The translations under genes and the position numbers were made by a program. DNA of 48,572 bases from Candidatus Aenigmatarchaeota archaeon (GTDB lineage: Archaea > Aenigmatarchaeota > Aenigmatarchaeia > CG10238-14 > SCSR01): the NCBI GenBank assembly GCA_016198705.1, contig JACQIA010000013.1, positions 1-48,572 on the forward strand, given 5' to 3'. Below are positions 36,668 through 46,163 of this stretch, piece after piece; positions within the stretch are counted from its first letter, which is position 1, and every line of letters begins with the position of its first letter. The notes under the pieces are model-generated. The model did not search any database and was not told the origin of the DNA. It saw nothing but the letters and a program-made list of their open reading frames with translations.

Positions 36668-37516
36668 ATGAAGTTCGCTTGGGCTAATACAGATAGTCTT
36701 GACAAGGCTGATGTTGTACTAGTTGGGGTGCCTGATGAGACTGGTTCTTATGCGAGAAGAAAAAGCTGCAGCAAAGCTCCGGATGCTATAAGAAAAGTTT
36801 CGAACGAAAGGGAGGTGTTTGAAAGGAAAGGTATGAAGACGGTTGCGTTATCGCAGATTTGCCCGATGAATAAGAATATTTATGACTATGGCAACATCTC
36901 GAAAGGTGACGTATCTAAAGTTGTTGGGAAAATTGTTGGTGAAGATAAGATACCAGTAACCATTGGCGGGGACCATTCGATTACAGCTGAAGTCTTGAAG
37001 GGGATTGACAAATTAAGGGAAGATATAAGTATTGTCTATATAGATTCGCATCCTGATTTCATTTGCTCATCTAAGGAATACTATGGTTCGGTGGTTTGCG
37101 ATATTGCTGAGTATAAAAATATTGATTTTAGTTCGAGCATAGAGATTGGCATTAGGGCGCCGGAACCTGAAGAATTAGTAAATGTGCGGAGGAAGTATCT
37201 TAAGACGATTTCATCAATTGGTGTTGAGGCGATGGGCTTAAAAGAGGTTGTTGAAAAGGTAAGGGATAGAGTTAGTGATAACGTTTATGTTTCGCTTGAT
37301 ATGGATGTCATTGATCCTGCATTTGCACCAGGTGTAAGCTCGCCTGTGCCGGCTGGTTTGACTAGCAATCAATTGCTTTATTTAATGACGGAGATTGCAA
37401 AACTGGGGATTATAGGATTTGACGTTATGGAAGTTTGTCCTGATTATGATATGCAAGATATGACATCCCATCTGGCTGCAAGGATTATCATAGAAACAAT
37501 ATCGTGCGTTAAATGA
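36668..37516 (+). CDS. Ureohydrolase (arginase/agmatinase family); start trimmed from the track's 36545
   Basis: GGDHSITAEVLKG, YIDSHPDF, VSLDMDVIDPAFAPGVSSPVPAG metal-binding motifs. Confidence 0.88.
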   Translation: MKFAWANTDSLDKADVVLVGVPDETGSYARRKSCSKAPDAIRKVSNEREVFERKGMKTVALSQICPMNKNIYDYGNISKGDVSKVVGKIVGEDKIPVTIGGDHSITAEVLKGIDKLREDISIVYIDSHPDFICSSKEYYGSVVCDIAEYKNIDFSSSIEIGIRAPEPEELVNVRRKYLKTISSIGVEAMGLKEVVEKVRDRVSDNVYVSLDMDVIDPAFAPGVSSPVPAGLTSNQLLYLMTEIAKLGIIGFDVMEVCPDYDMQDMTSHLAARIIIETISCVK

Positions 37517-38349
37517 CAGACGTAAATGAAATTTTGAAAGAATTGGTAAAGACTTGGGTTGCTGGGGAGAAATTATCCGAAGCCATTAGAGTTACTAGGC
37601 AGTTAAACAGAAAAGGTTTGTCTGTAATGATTAATGTTCTTGGGGAGCATTTCAAAGAAAAATCTCCTGTTGAAGGTGTCGTGGAAGAATACATTCGGGT
37701 TGCTGGGGAGATAAAGAAAAACAAGCTGGATGCCAGCATAACTGTAAAGGGAACGGAATTGGGGTTGGATATAGGGAAAGGTTATTTCATGCTAAATTTA
37801 GAGCAGATAGTTACCGCAACCAACAAGGAAAATATTTTTGTATGGCTGGACATGGAAAGCCATGATTACATAAAAGACACTATAGAAGTCTTTCTAAAAT
37901 TGCTGCAGAAATACAGAAATATTGGCATTGTTATACAGGCAAATTTGAAAAGGAGCGAGGGTGATTTGATTAACATAGCATCTAAAAACGGCAGAATACG
38001 ATTGGTGAAAGGGGTATATCATGAAGACGCGGGAATTGCATTCCAAACTTTAAAGGACATTAGAGATAATTACAAGAAATTGATGATATGCTTGTTTAAG
38101 AATTCTAAAAGCTTTGCTCTAGCTACACATGATGAAGAATTGATCAGAATTGCGGTTGAAATGAATAAGAAATTCAAAAGGGATGTGGAATTCCAATTTT
38201 TATTTGGCATGGATGATGCAGCTGGGGGGTTAATTAAGAAAGGCTACAAAGTTTCCATTTATTTGCCATATGGCAAGAATTGGCTTCATTATGTGGAGAG
38301 AAGGTTTGCTGAGATGAGTGCTACGATGCTGCCCCATTTGAAATTGTAA
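37513..38349 (+). CDS. Proline dehydrogenase
   Basis: SITVKGTELGLDIG, FVWLDMESHDYIKDTIEVF, IVIQANLKRSEGDL, RLVKGVYHE, FQFLFGM, YLPYGKNWLHYVERR. Confidence 0.88.
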   Translation: MTDVNEILKELVKTWVAGEKLSEAIRVTRQLNRKGLSVMINVLGEHFKEKSPVEGVVEEYIRVAGEIKKNKLDASITVKGTELGLDIGKGYFMLNLEQIVTATNKENIFVWLDMESHDYIKDTIEVFLKLLQKYRNIGIVIQANLKRSEGDLINIASKNGRIRLVKGVYHEDAGIAFQTLKDIRDNYKKLMICLFKNSKSFALATHDEELIRIAVEMNKKFKRDVEFQFLFGMDDAAGGLIKKGYKVSIYLPYGKNWLHYVERRFAEMSATMLPHLKL

Positions 38350-38394
38350 GTAAACGAATTTATTTCGAAATTGGTATATATTTAATTAGATATA

Positions 38395-39861
38395 ATGACA
38401 AAAACTTACCAGCTTTTCATAGACGGTAAATGGCTTAATTCTAAATCCGCTGAAACATTTTACAGAATAAATCCCGCTAACCCAAAGGAAATTCTTGGCA
38501 AATTCCAGCAGGGAACTAAAGACGATATTGATAAAGCTGTGGATGCTGCAGAAGATGCGTTTGGCAAATGGAGCTCAATTCCGCCCCCTAAACGAGGGGA
38601 AATTTTGTTCAAGATAGTAGAATTACTTAGAGTAAATAAAGAAAGGCTAGCAAGATTGATGACAAAAGAGATGGGAAAAATCTTGCTGGAAACCCGCGGC
38701 GATGTGCAAGAGGCTATCGACACCTTTGAATATTTTGCCGGCGAAGGCAGAAGACTATTCGGACATACAACAACAAGCGAATTAAGAGATAAATTTGCTA
38801 TGACTATAAGGAGACCTGTTGGTGTATTTGGCATAATAACACCATGGAATTTTCCTATTGCAATTCCAGCCTGGAAATTAGCTCCGGCATTGATCTGCGG
38901 TAATACAGTAGTTTGGAAGCCTTCCAGCGATACTCCATTATGCGCTATAGAATTAATGAAAATTCTAACTAAAGCTGGCATATCTGATGGAGTGGTGAAT
39001 CTAGTAACTGGCCCTGGAAACACAGCTGGTATGCATTTGGTTAAGCACAAGAAAGTCAGAGGCATATCCTTCACTGGCAATAGAGACACTGGCAAACAAA
39101 TTGTAAAAGAGGCGGGGATTAAAAAAGTTGGTTTGGAGTTAGGAAGTAAAAATGCGATGATAATTATGGATGATGCGAACTTGAAACTTGCATTGGACGG
39201 TGTTATCTGGGGGGCGTTTGGAACTACAGGACAGAGGTGTACTGCTACAAGCAGAGTAATAATTCATGAAACGATAAGGAAAAGGTTTGAGAAGACCCTG
39301 GTAGAGAGGGTTAAAAAATTAAGGCTTGGTTCTGGGTTAAACCCAAGAACCGATGTCGGACCATTGGTTAATAAAGCGGCACGAGAAAAAAGCGCAAGAT
39401 ACACCAAAATCGGCATGGAAGAAGGTGGCAAGCTTATTTGTGGCGGCAAGATTCCGAAGTTAAATGGATTTTTCTTTCAACCAACTGTGTTTACTGATGT
39501 AGCAATTGACATGAAGATTGCGAAAGAAGAGATTTTTGGACCAGTTGTATCTTTAATTCCTGTGAAAAATTTGAATGAAGCTATAAAGGCTGCAAATTCT
39601 GTCGAATACGGATTGAGCTCTTCAATTTATACTAATGATATTAGAACTGCATTTGAAGCTATAGAAAAGATAGAAGCGGGGATTACATACGTTAATGCTC
39701 CAACCATAGGAGCTGAGGTGCATTTGCCGTTTGGTGGGGTGAAGAGTTCTGGGCAGACACGGGAGGCTGGATGGGCTGGTGTGGAGGAATTTTCTGAAGA
39801 AAAAACAGTTTACATAGACTACTCTAATAAGTTGCAGCGTGCGCAGATCGATACTAAGTAA
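38395..39861 (+). CDS. Aldehyde dehydrogenase (candidate 1-pyrroline-5-carboxylate/semialdehyde dehydrogenase)
   Basis: TPWNFPIAIPAWKLAPALICGNTVVWKPS, GLELGSKNAMIIMDDA, FGTTGQRCTATSRVI catalytic Cys. Confidence 0.9.
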   Translation: MTKTYQLFIDGKWLNSKSAETFYRINPANPKEILGKFQQGTKDDIDKAVDAAEDAFGKWSSIPPPKRGEILFKIVELLRVNKERLARLMTKEMGKILLETRGDVQEAIDTFEYFAGEGRRLFGHTTTSELRDKFAMTIRRPVGVFGIITPWNFPIAIPAWKLAPALICGNTVVWKPSSDTPLCAIELMKILTKAGISDGVVNLVTGPGNTAGMHLVKHKKVRGISFTGNRDTGKQIVKEAGIKKVGLELGSKNAMIIMDDANLKLALDGVIWGAFGTTGQRCTATSRVIIHETIRKRFEKTLVERVKKLRLGSGLNPRTDVGPLVNKAAREKSARYTKIGMEEGGKLICGGKIPKLNGFFFQPTVFTDVAIDMKIAKEEIFGPVVSLIPVKNLNEAIKAANSVEYGLSSSIYTNDIRTAFEAIEKIEAGITYVNAPTIGAEVHLPFGGVKSSGQTREAGWAGVEEFSEEKTVYIDYSNKLQRAQIDTK

Positions 39862-39912
39862 TCGATTTATATCGGGAAAATAATTTTTAATTGAGTTACA
39901 TTTTGGTTTGAA

Positions 39913-40293
39913 GTGAGGGTGAATAATATTTACGATTCAATTATCATTGGCGGTGGTGTAGTAGGATTAGCAGGAGCTATGTATGCTGGAAGAATGCAGC
40001 TGAAGACTTTGGTGTTAGGTGAAATTGTAGGAGGGACGATAATTTTCACAACCGGTATGAAGCATAGGGAATTGAAAGTGCCAGGTGAAAAAGAGTTTAC
40101 AAACAAAGGTGTGCATACGTGCGCCCTTTGCGATGGTTTTTTCTATAAAAATAAAATTATTGGTGTGGTTGGTGGCAGTGATTCTGCGGCAAAAGAAGCC
40201 TTATTACTAACACAATGGACAAAAAAAGTTTACATGATATATAGAGGTGAGAAGATTAGACCTGAACCAGTTAATGCCAGTAGGATAGAATAG
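39913..40293 (+). pseudogene. trxB: Thioredoxin reductase pseudogene (201-bp in-frame deletion, premature stops)
   Basis: Near-identical start MYAGRMQLKTLVLGE and CALCDGFF region versus 46164-47150, with the intervening 67 codons missing; RIE*KIK*G in place of RIEEKIKEG. Confidence 0.85.
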
Positions 40294-40372
40294 AAGATTA
40301 AATAAGGGAATCAAAATTATTGATGTGCCTATTGATAAATAGAAAAATATTGAGTTGTTTAAAGGTGGTTGA

Positions 40373-41740
40373 TTGGCAAAGATAATTTCTATTAATCCAG
40401 CAACAGAAGAAATAAACAAAGAGTTTGAGCTGTATTCTAAAGAACAAGTAGTGAAAATTTGCAAAGATTCTAGAAAAGCATTTAAAGAATGGAAAAATTT
40501 AGACATAAAAGAAAGAGGAAATTACTTAAGAAATCTTGCTGATGTGTTAAGAAGAAAGAAAGAGGAATATGGAAGATTGATAACAATAGAAATGGGCAAG
40601 CCAATTAAACAAGGTGTGGCTGAAGTTGAAAAATGTGCATGGACTGCTGAAGTGTATGCGGATAATGGGGAGAAATGGTTGGAAGAGGAATTAGTTCAAG
40701 CAGATGGCAAGAAACATATAGTAACCTTTGAACCTCTTGGTGTGATACTTTCGGTAATGCCGTGGAATTTTCCATTTTGGCAGGCTTTGAGATTCGGCAT
40801 TCCTACATTAACTGCTGGTAATGTTTCTATCTTAAGGCATTCTAATGTTGTTCCTATGTGTGCTTTAACAATAGAAGAAGCATTTAAAGAAGCTGGTTTT
40901 CCTGAAAATGTTTTCAGAACAATTATTACCGACCATAAACTTGTTGCTTCATTAATTAGAAGCGATTTGATTAATGGAGTTACTGTTACTGGTAGCGTTG
41001 GAGTTGGTTCTAGAGTTGGGCAGTTAGCTGGAAAATACATCAAGAAATTTGTTCTGGAATTGGGTGGTAGTGATCCCTTTGTTGTTTTGGAAGATGCTAA
41101 TATACAGTTTGCATGCAAAAGTGCTGCGCAAGGAAGATTGATTAATTCTGGCCAAAGTTGCATTGCTGCAAAAAGATTTATTGTAGTTAAAGAGATTGCT
41201 GAAGAATTTACAGAAAAATTTGTTGAATTTACCAAGGCTTTGAAGGTTGGAAATCCATTGGAGCAAGATACAGATGTTGGTTCGTTAGTAAACGAACAAC
41301 AGAGACAATTGTTGGAAGCGCAAGTTAAAGATGCTGTAGACAAAGGAGCTACTGTCTTGACTGGGGGAAAGAGAATTGAAGGTAGGGGATTTTTCTATGA
41401 ACCAACTATTTTATCAAATGTCAAAAAAAACATGAAAGTTGTTAAAGAAGAAGTGTTTGGACCTGTAGCACCGATAATTGTTGTAAAAAATGAAAAGGAA
41501 GCTATAAGAGTTGCGAATGATTCTGAATTTGGGTTGGGAGCTAGTGTTTGGAGCACTAATGAAGAAGGGGTTATAAGAGTTGCCAGAGCTTTACAAGCAG
41601 GTGCAGTTTTTGTTAATGGTATAGTTAAAAGCGATCCTAGATTGCCATTTGGCGGAATAAAGAAATCTGGCATTGGCAGAGAATTGTCTCATTACGGATT
41701 GAAAGAATTTGTAAATATAAAAGCAATAAATATTTATTAG
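40373..41740 (+). CDS. Aldehyde dehydrogenase, succinate-semialdehyde dehydrogenase-like
   Basis: MPWNFPFWQALRFGIPTLTAGN, FVLELGGSDPFVVLEDA, LINSGQSCIAAKRFIV, LPFGGIKKSGIGRELSHYG. Confidence 0.9.
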   Translation: MAKIISINPATEEINKEFELYSKEQVVKICKDSRKAFKEWKNLDIKERGNYLRNLADVLRRKKEEYGRLITIEMGKPIKQGVAEVEKCAWTAEVYADNGEKWLEEELVQADGKKHIVTFEPLGVILSVMPWNFPFWQALRFGIPTLTAGNVSILRHSNVVPMCALTIEEAFKEAGFPENVFRTIITDHKLVASLIRSDLINGVTVTGSVGVGSRVGQLAGKYIKKFVLELGGSDPFVVLEDANIQFACKSAAQGRLINSGQSCIAAKRFIVVKEIAEEFTEKFVEFTKALKVGNPLEQDTDVGSLVNEQQRQLLEAQVKDAVDKGATVLTGGKRIEGRGFFYEPTILSNVKKNMKVVKEEVFGPVAPIIVVKNEKEAIRVANDSEFGLGASVWSTNEEGVIRVARALQAGAVFVNGIVKSDPRLPFGGIKKSGIGRELSHYGLKEFVNIKAINIY

Positions 41741-41747
41741 GATATAG

Positions 41748-41966
41748 GTGATTTTGATTGTAATCGAACTTATTGGGTTTACATTAGATATGATTGGCAA
41801 AATTTTAGTTGGCATAAGTGTTATATTGGTTCATACCCGAGTAATGAGAGAACGTAAAATAGATAAATTGGTTATTAAAGCGATGGGAAGAGAGAAAGTT
41901 TTAGCAATATCAGGCATAGTTTTGATTATTTTGGGTTATTTGTTGCAATTGCCCACAAAAGTGTAA
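41748..41966 (+). CDS. Small hypothetical membrane protein (2 TM)
   Basis: Two hydrophobic stretches (GFTLDMIGKILVGISVILV; VLAISGIVLIILGYLLQL) in a 72-aa ORF. Confidence 0.5.
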   Translation: MILIVIELIGFTLDMIGKILVGISVILVHTRVMRERKIDKLVIKAMGREKVLAISGIVLIILGYLLQLPTKV

Positions 41967-42027
41967 TTACTTATGATTTATTAAAAAGCTAAGTTAAAAT
42001 TTATTATAAGAAAGTAAATTATTAGTA

Positions 42028-43437
42028 ATGATATTGAAACATAAAGGTTTTAAAAGATCTATGAAACTGTACTCTGAAGCCTTCAAGATAATTCCTTATG
42101 GTGTTAGCTCAAATACGAGACTCTGGCATACCATTTGTCCTACGTTTGCGCCATGTGCTATTTTCATCGATAGAGCGAAAGGTTCTCATTTATGGGATGT
42201 AGACTGGAATGAATATATTGATTACAGGTTAGCATTTGGCCCAGTAATCTTAGGACATAGCTACAAGCCTATTACCAATTTTGTTCACAAGTATGAAGAC
42301 AGAGGCTTGGTATATGCATTGGATAATGAGTTGGAAATAAAAGTAACAAAACAAATTTTGTCGATGGTTCCATGCGCTGAGATGGTGAGATATGCTAATA
42401 CTGGAACTGAAGCAACGATGACTGCAATCAGAATTGCTAGGGCGTTTACTAAGAAAGACAAGATAATAAAGTTTGAAGGGCATTACCATGGGCATCACGA
42501 CTATGTTCTATTTTCAACCGATATCAAATTAGAGAAATTGACAAAAGATGTTAGAACTGTGCCAATGTCATTAGGAATTCCACATCCAATTAAGAATTTG
42601 GTAATAACTGCAAGATGGAACGATTTCGAAGGGATAGAGAGATTGGTTAGGAGGCATGCGGACGAAGTGGCGGCAATTATATGTGAGCCTATAATGGCCA
42701 ATGCTGGGGTGATAAACCCTAAGAAAGGCTTTTTGAAACACTTGAAAAAACTTTGCAACGAGCATGGTATAGTTTTTATCATGGACGAAGTTAAGACAGG
42801 ATTCAGGCTTGCACCAGGCGGGGCCCAAGAAGTTTTTAAAGTAAAACCAGATTTGGCAACATTTGCAAAGTCAATGAGCAATGGTTATCCTATATCATGC
42901 ATAACAGGCAGAAAAGAAGTTATGGAGATGTTGGCTCCTGGGAAAGTGGTTCACGGTGGCACTTATGCCAGTAATCCTGTATCTCTCGCTGCAACTTTGG
43001 CAACCTTGAAACTACTCAAACCAAAAGTGTTCAAGCACATATATTCCTATGGAAATGCTTTGATGAAGACAGTTCATGAAATTTTAACAGAAAGGGGTAT
43101 ATCACATGTCGTGCAAGGTTATCCTTCGATGTTTCAATTTTACTTTACAAAAGCTGGTAAGGCATTTCAAGAATACAGAGACTGGAAACATGTAGATACA
43201 GATACGTTTGCAAGATTACAATTTGAATTGCTCAAGCGTGGGGTGATGCTTGACGAAGACAATGGTGAACCTATGTATGTATGTTATTCTCATTCGAAAG
43301 AAGACTTGCATAAAACCTTAGAGGCATTTGAAGAGGCCATACCAAACGCGTTAGTTCCAAAATCTAGTTTAGGTAAACATTTCACATTACATACAGGATT
43401 AACAAGACGTGTGTCCCATGTCGGACATTTCACCTAA
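42028..43437 (+). CDS. Class III aminotransferase, glutamate-1-semialdehyde aminomutase-like
   Basis: MVRYANTGTEATMTAIRIARAFTKKDKIIKFEGHYHGHHD; IFIMDEVKTGFR; TFAKSMSNGYPIS. Confidence 0.88.
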   Translation: MILKHKGFKRSMKLYSEAFKIIPYGVSSNTRLWHTICPTFAPCAIFIDRAKGSHLWDVDWNEYIDYRLAFGPVILGHSYKPITNFVHKYEDRGLVYALDNELEIKVTKQILSMVPCAEMVRYANTGTEATMTAIRIARAFTKKDKIIKFEGHYHGHHDYVLFSTDIKLEKLTKDVRTVPMSLGIPHPIKNLVITARWNDFEGIERLVRRHADEVAAIICEPIMANAGVINPKKGFLKHLKKLCNEHGIVFIMDEVKTGFRLAPGGAQEVFKVKPDLATFAKSMSNGYPISCITGRKEVMEMLAPGKVVHGGTYASNPVSLAATLATLKLLKPKVFKHIYSYGNALMKTVHEILTERGISHVVQGYPSMFQFYFTKAGKAFQEYRDWKHVDTDTFARLQFELLKRGVMLDEDNGEPMYVCYSHSKEDLHKTLEAFEEAIPNALVPKSSLGKHFTLHTGLTRRVSHVGHFT

Positions 43438-44590
43438 ATACACTATAAACTTTCATATTTCTTTTCGCTAGTTCCTTGAAGAAAATTTCTGGATTGATAC
43501 ACATCTCTGGTGGTAACACTCCTGCCTGATTTATTTGTCCATTAATTATCATCTGGGCTGCAATAGATGGCGGTACTCCAGTATCCCAAGAACCTGCAGA
43601 TAGATTCCATTTCTTGTTAGTAACAGCCTTGCAATATACTACAATTCGCTTCTTCGTGTTTTTACTATAGCCAGTAAGTTCAACTCTCAAAAATTCTATG
43701 TCATTCACTTTAATTTTTTCTGATGGGATCAATTGATTTAAAATCTTTACAGTAAAATCTCGAGGCACAATTTCTGCATCTCTGAATTTAATGGGTTTCT
43801 CTGAGGCTAATCCAGCATCTATCAAGAATTTTACTTTATTTACAAAATCGAAATCAAATCCACCTTTAAAGCTACAATTTTTTATACCTTTGTCCTTGAA
43901 TGCAACGGGGAATGTAGCAACTTCCGAATGCAATGTATAGAAGCATGCTGCTTTGTCCACAGGTGATGGGAATTTAATCTCTTCCATTCCACTCAAGGGC
44001 TCTACAAATTTAATTCTTCCATTTTGAAACACGGCTGGTTTTTTCATAAATTCATCAAAAATTGTATACATAGAATATGGGACTACAAATGGCATGTTAT
44101 AATTTGTGTAATCCTCGTCAGCGAATTGAACGTGAATAGAATCTATCTTATCAAGAAACCTAGCACCATAAGCTGCCATTATATTTGTTATTCCAGGAGT
44201 GGCACCGCAACCAAGAATTGCAATCAAATTTTTTCTTTTGAAACGTTTATGAAGTTTTAATTGTTTTTTAGTCATATGAAATAATCCCCCCAAGTCAACA
44301 TAGTTTACATTTGCATCAAGAGCAGCTTTCATAACCTTCAGATTCATGTAGTACTGTGTCGAGTTGATTACAACATCGGAATTCTTCAGAATTGAAAGAA
44401 GTTGTTTATGGTTATTGACATCGATTTGAACACCTTTCACATTTTTCTTTTTGAATGATTTTGCAAAACTTTCAGCTTTTCTTTTATCCCTGCCTGCTAC
44501 AATAATTTCGCAATTCTTACAAGTTTCAACTAAGTCTATAACAGTAATTTTTCCCATCTCACCATATCCGCCTATCACGACGATTTTCAT
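43430..44590 (-). CDS. Saccharopine dehydrogenase-family protein (candidate lysine 6-dehydrogenase-like)
   Basis: VVIGGYGEMGKITVIDLVETC, ADVVINSTQYY-like SDVVINSTQYYMNLKVMKAALDANVNYVDLGG, LGCGATPGITNIMAA. Confidence 0.8.
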   Translation of the reverse strand: MKIVVIGGYGEMGKITVIDLVETCKNCEIIVAGRDKRKAESFAKSFKKKNVKGVQIDVNNHKQLLSILKNSDVVINSTQYYMNLKVMKAALDANVNYVDLGGLFHMTKKQLKLHKRFKRKNLIAILGCGATPGITNIMAAYGARFLDKIDSIHVQFADEDYTNYNMPFVVPYSMYTIFDEFMKKPAVFQNGRIKFVEPLSGMEEIKFPSPVDKAACFYTLHSEVATFPVAFKDKGIKNCSFKGGFDFDFVNKVKFLIDAGLASEKPIKFRDAEIVPRDFTVKILNQLIPSEKIKVNDIEFLRVELTGYSKNTKKRIVVYCKAVTNKKWNLSAGSWDTGVPPSIAAQMIINGQINQAGVLPPEMCINPEIFFKELAKRNMKVYSVFR

Positions 44591-44632
44591 TCCACCACAA
44601 TAATTATTTAGGGTAGTTTTCTAATTAAGAAT

Positions 44633-46126
44633 ATGGATTCTAAATATAGGATGTATATCAACGGGGAGTGGGTTGATTCTGAAAGTAAAGAAACATTTGA
44701 TGTAATTAATCCTACTACTGAAGAAGTTATAACGGAAGTTCCTCAAGGAACTAAAGAGGACGCGAAAACAGCTATAGATACTGCTAGGGAATCGTTTGAC
44801 AAAGGTGTTTGGAGCAATAAAACGCCTGCAGAGAGGGCACGCGTAATTTGGAAGTTGTCTGACTGGGTTGAGGATAATGCTGATTCGCTAGCTAAGCTTG
44901 AATCAATGAATGTTGGCAAGACAATCAAATATAGCAGAGATTCGGATATACCATTCATCATTGACAATCTGAGATTTTTTGCTGGGTGTGCTAGAATTTT
45001 AGAAGGGAGGTCTGCTACGGAATATTCAGGAATGGGGACTAGCATAATCAGACGTGAGCCTTTGGGTGTTGTTGCTGCTATTGTACCATGGAATTATCCT
45101 TTGTATATTGCTGTATGGAAGATTGCACCTGCATTAGCAGCTGGCAACTCGTTAGTAATCAAACCCGCTAGCTATACACCATTAACACTTTTGGAATTTA
45201 CAGAGATGGTTGAAAAGGCTGGCGTGCCTAAAGGAGTTTTCAATGTTGTAACAGGTCCTGGTGAAGTAATCGGAAGTGAATTGGCAAGCAGCAAGAAAGT
45301 GGATATGATCGCTTTAACTGGAGATACTAATACTGGCAAGAAGATAATGCAAATGGCTTCTAATAATGTCAAAAGACTTCATTTGGAATTGGGAGGGAAA
45401 GCACCATTGATAGCTTTACCAGATGCTGACATAGAAACTGTGGCTCAAGGAGCAGTAGTTGGCGGTTTCTGGAATACAGGACAGGATTGCACTGCAGTGA
45501 CTAGAGTGATAATCAATGAAAGCATTTATGAAAAAGTTGTGCATAGGATGGTTGAGAAGGCAAAGAAGTTTAGATTGGGTAATCCTTTGGATAAATCAAC
45601 CGATATGGGACCTTTGGTATCAGAAAGGCAGAGGGATAGGGTTGAAGGATTTATTAAACAAGGTGTTGATGATGGAGGTAAGATTATTGCTGGCGGTGGT
45701 AGACCTAAACATTTGAAGAAAGGCTATTTCTTAGAACCAACCATATTGAAAGATACAACACAAGACATGACTGTCTGCAGAGATGAGATTTTCGGTCCTG
45801 TTATCGCAGTCTACAGTTATGAAAAACTTGATGATGCAATTGAAGATGCGAATGACATTGATTATGGATTAGCTGCATCTGTTTATGGAAAAGATATAGC
45901 TGCTTGCATGAAGGTTGCAAATAAATTAGACTTTGGAACTGTTTGGATAAATGAGCACGGAATTTTAGCATCAGAAATGCCGCATGGTGGATTTAAACAA
46001 TCGGGCTTCGGCAAAGATTTGTCGTCGTATTCATTCGAAGAATATACAAGAATTAAGCATGTTTATGTTGATTTGACTGGCGAAGCAGTAAAGTCCTGGC
46101 ACTATACTGTGTTTGGCGGGAAATAA
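44633..46126 (+). CDS. Aldehyde dehydrogenase (aminoaldehyde/betaine-aldehyde dehydrogenase-like)
   Basis: VPWNYPLYIAVWKIAPALAAGNSLVIKPA, HLELGGKAPLIALPDAD, FWNTGQDCTAVTRVI. Confidence 0.9.
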   Translation: MDSKYRMYINGEWVDSESKETFDVINPTTEEVITEVPQGTKEDAKTAIDTARESFDKGVWSNKTPAERARVIWKLSDWVEDNADSLAKLESMNVGKTIKYSRDSDIPFIIDNLRFFAGCARILEGRSATEYSGMGTSIIRREPLGVVAAIVPWNYPLYIAVWKIAPALAAGNSLVIKPASYTPLTLLEFTEMVEKAGVPKGVFNVVTGPGEVIGSELASSKKVDMIALTGDTNTGKKIMQMASNNVKRLHLELGGKAPLIALPDADIETVAQGAVVGGFWNTGQDCTAVTRVIINESIYEKVVHRMVEKAKKFRLGNPLDKSTDMGPLVSERQRDRVEGFIKQGVDDGGKIIAGGGRPKHLKKGYFLEPTILKDTTQDMTVCRDEIFGPVIAVYSYEKLDDAIEDANDIDYGLAASVYGKDIAACMKVANKLDFGTVWINEHGILASEMPHGGFKQSGFGKDLSSYSFEEYTRIKHVYVDLTGEAVKSWHYTVFGGK

Positions 46127-46163
46127 ATTCTAATTTTTATTCTTTAAAAATGAAATAAATAGA

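Noticed and set aside
40291-40293. In-frame TAG in the short TrxR copy as a pyrrolysine codon
   Set aside because: Further stops (TAA, TGA) follow within a few codons and a 67-codon segment is already deleted, so decay is the simpler explanation.
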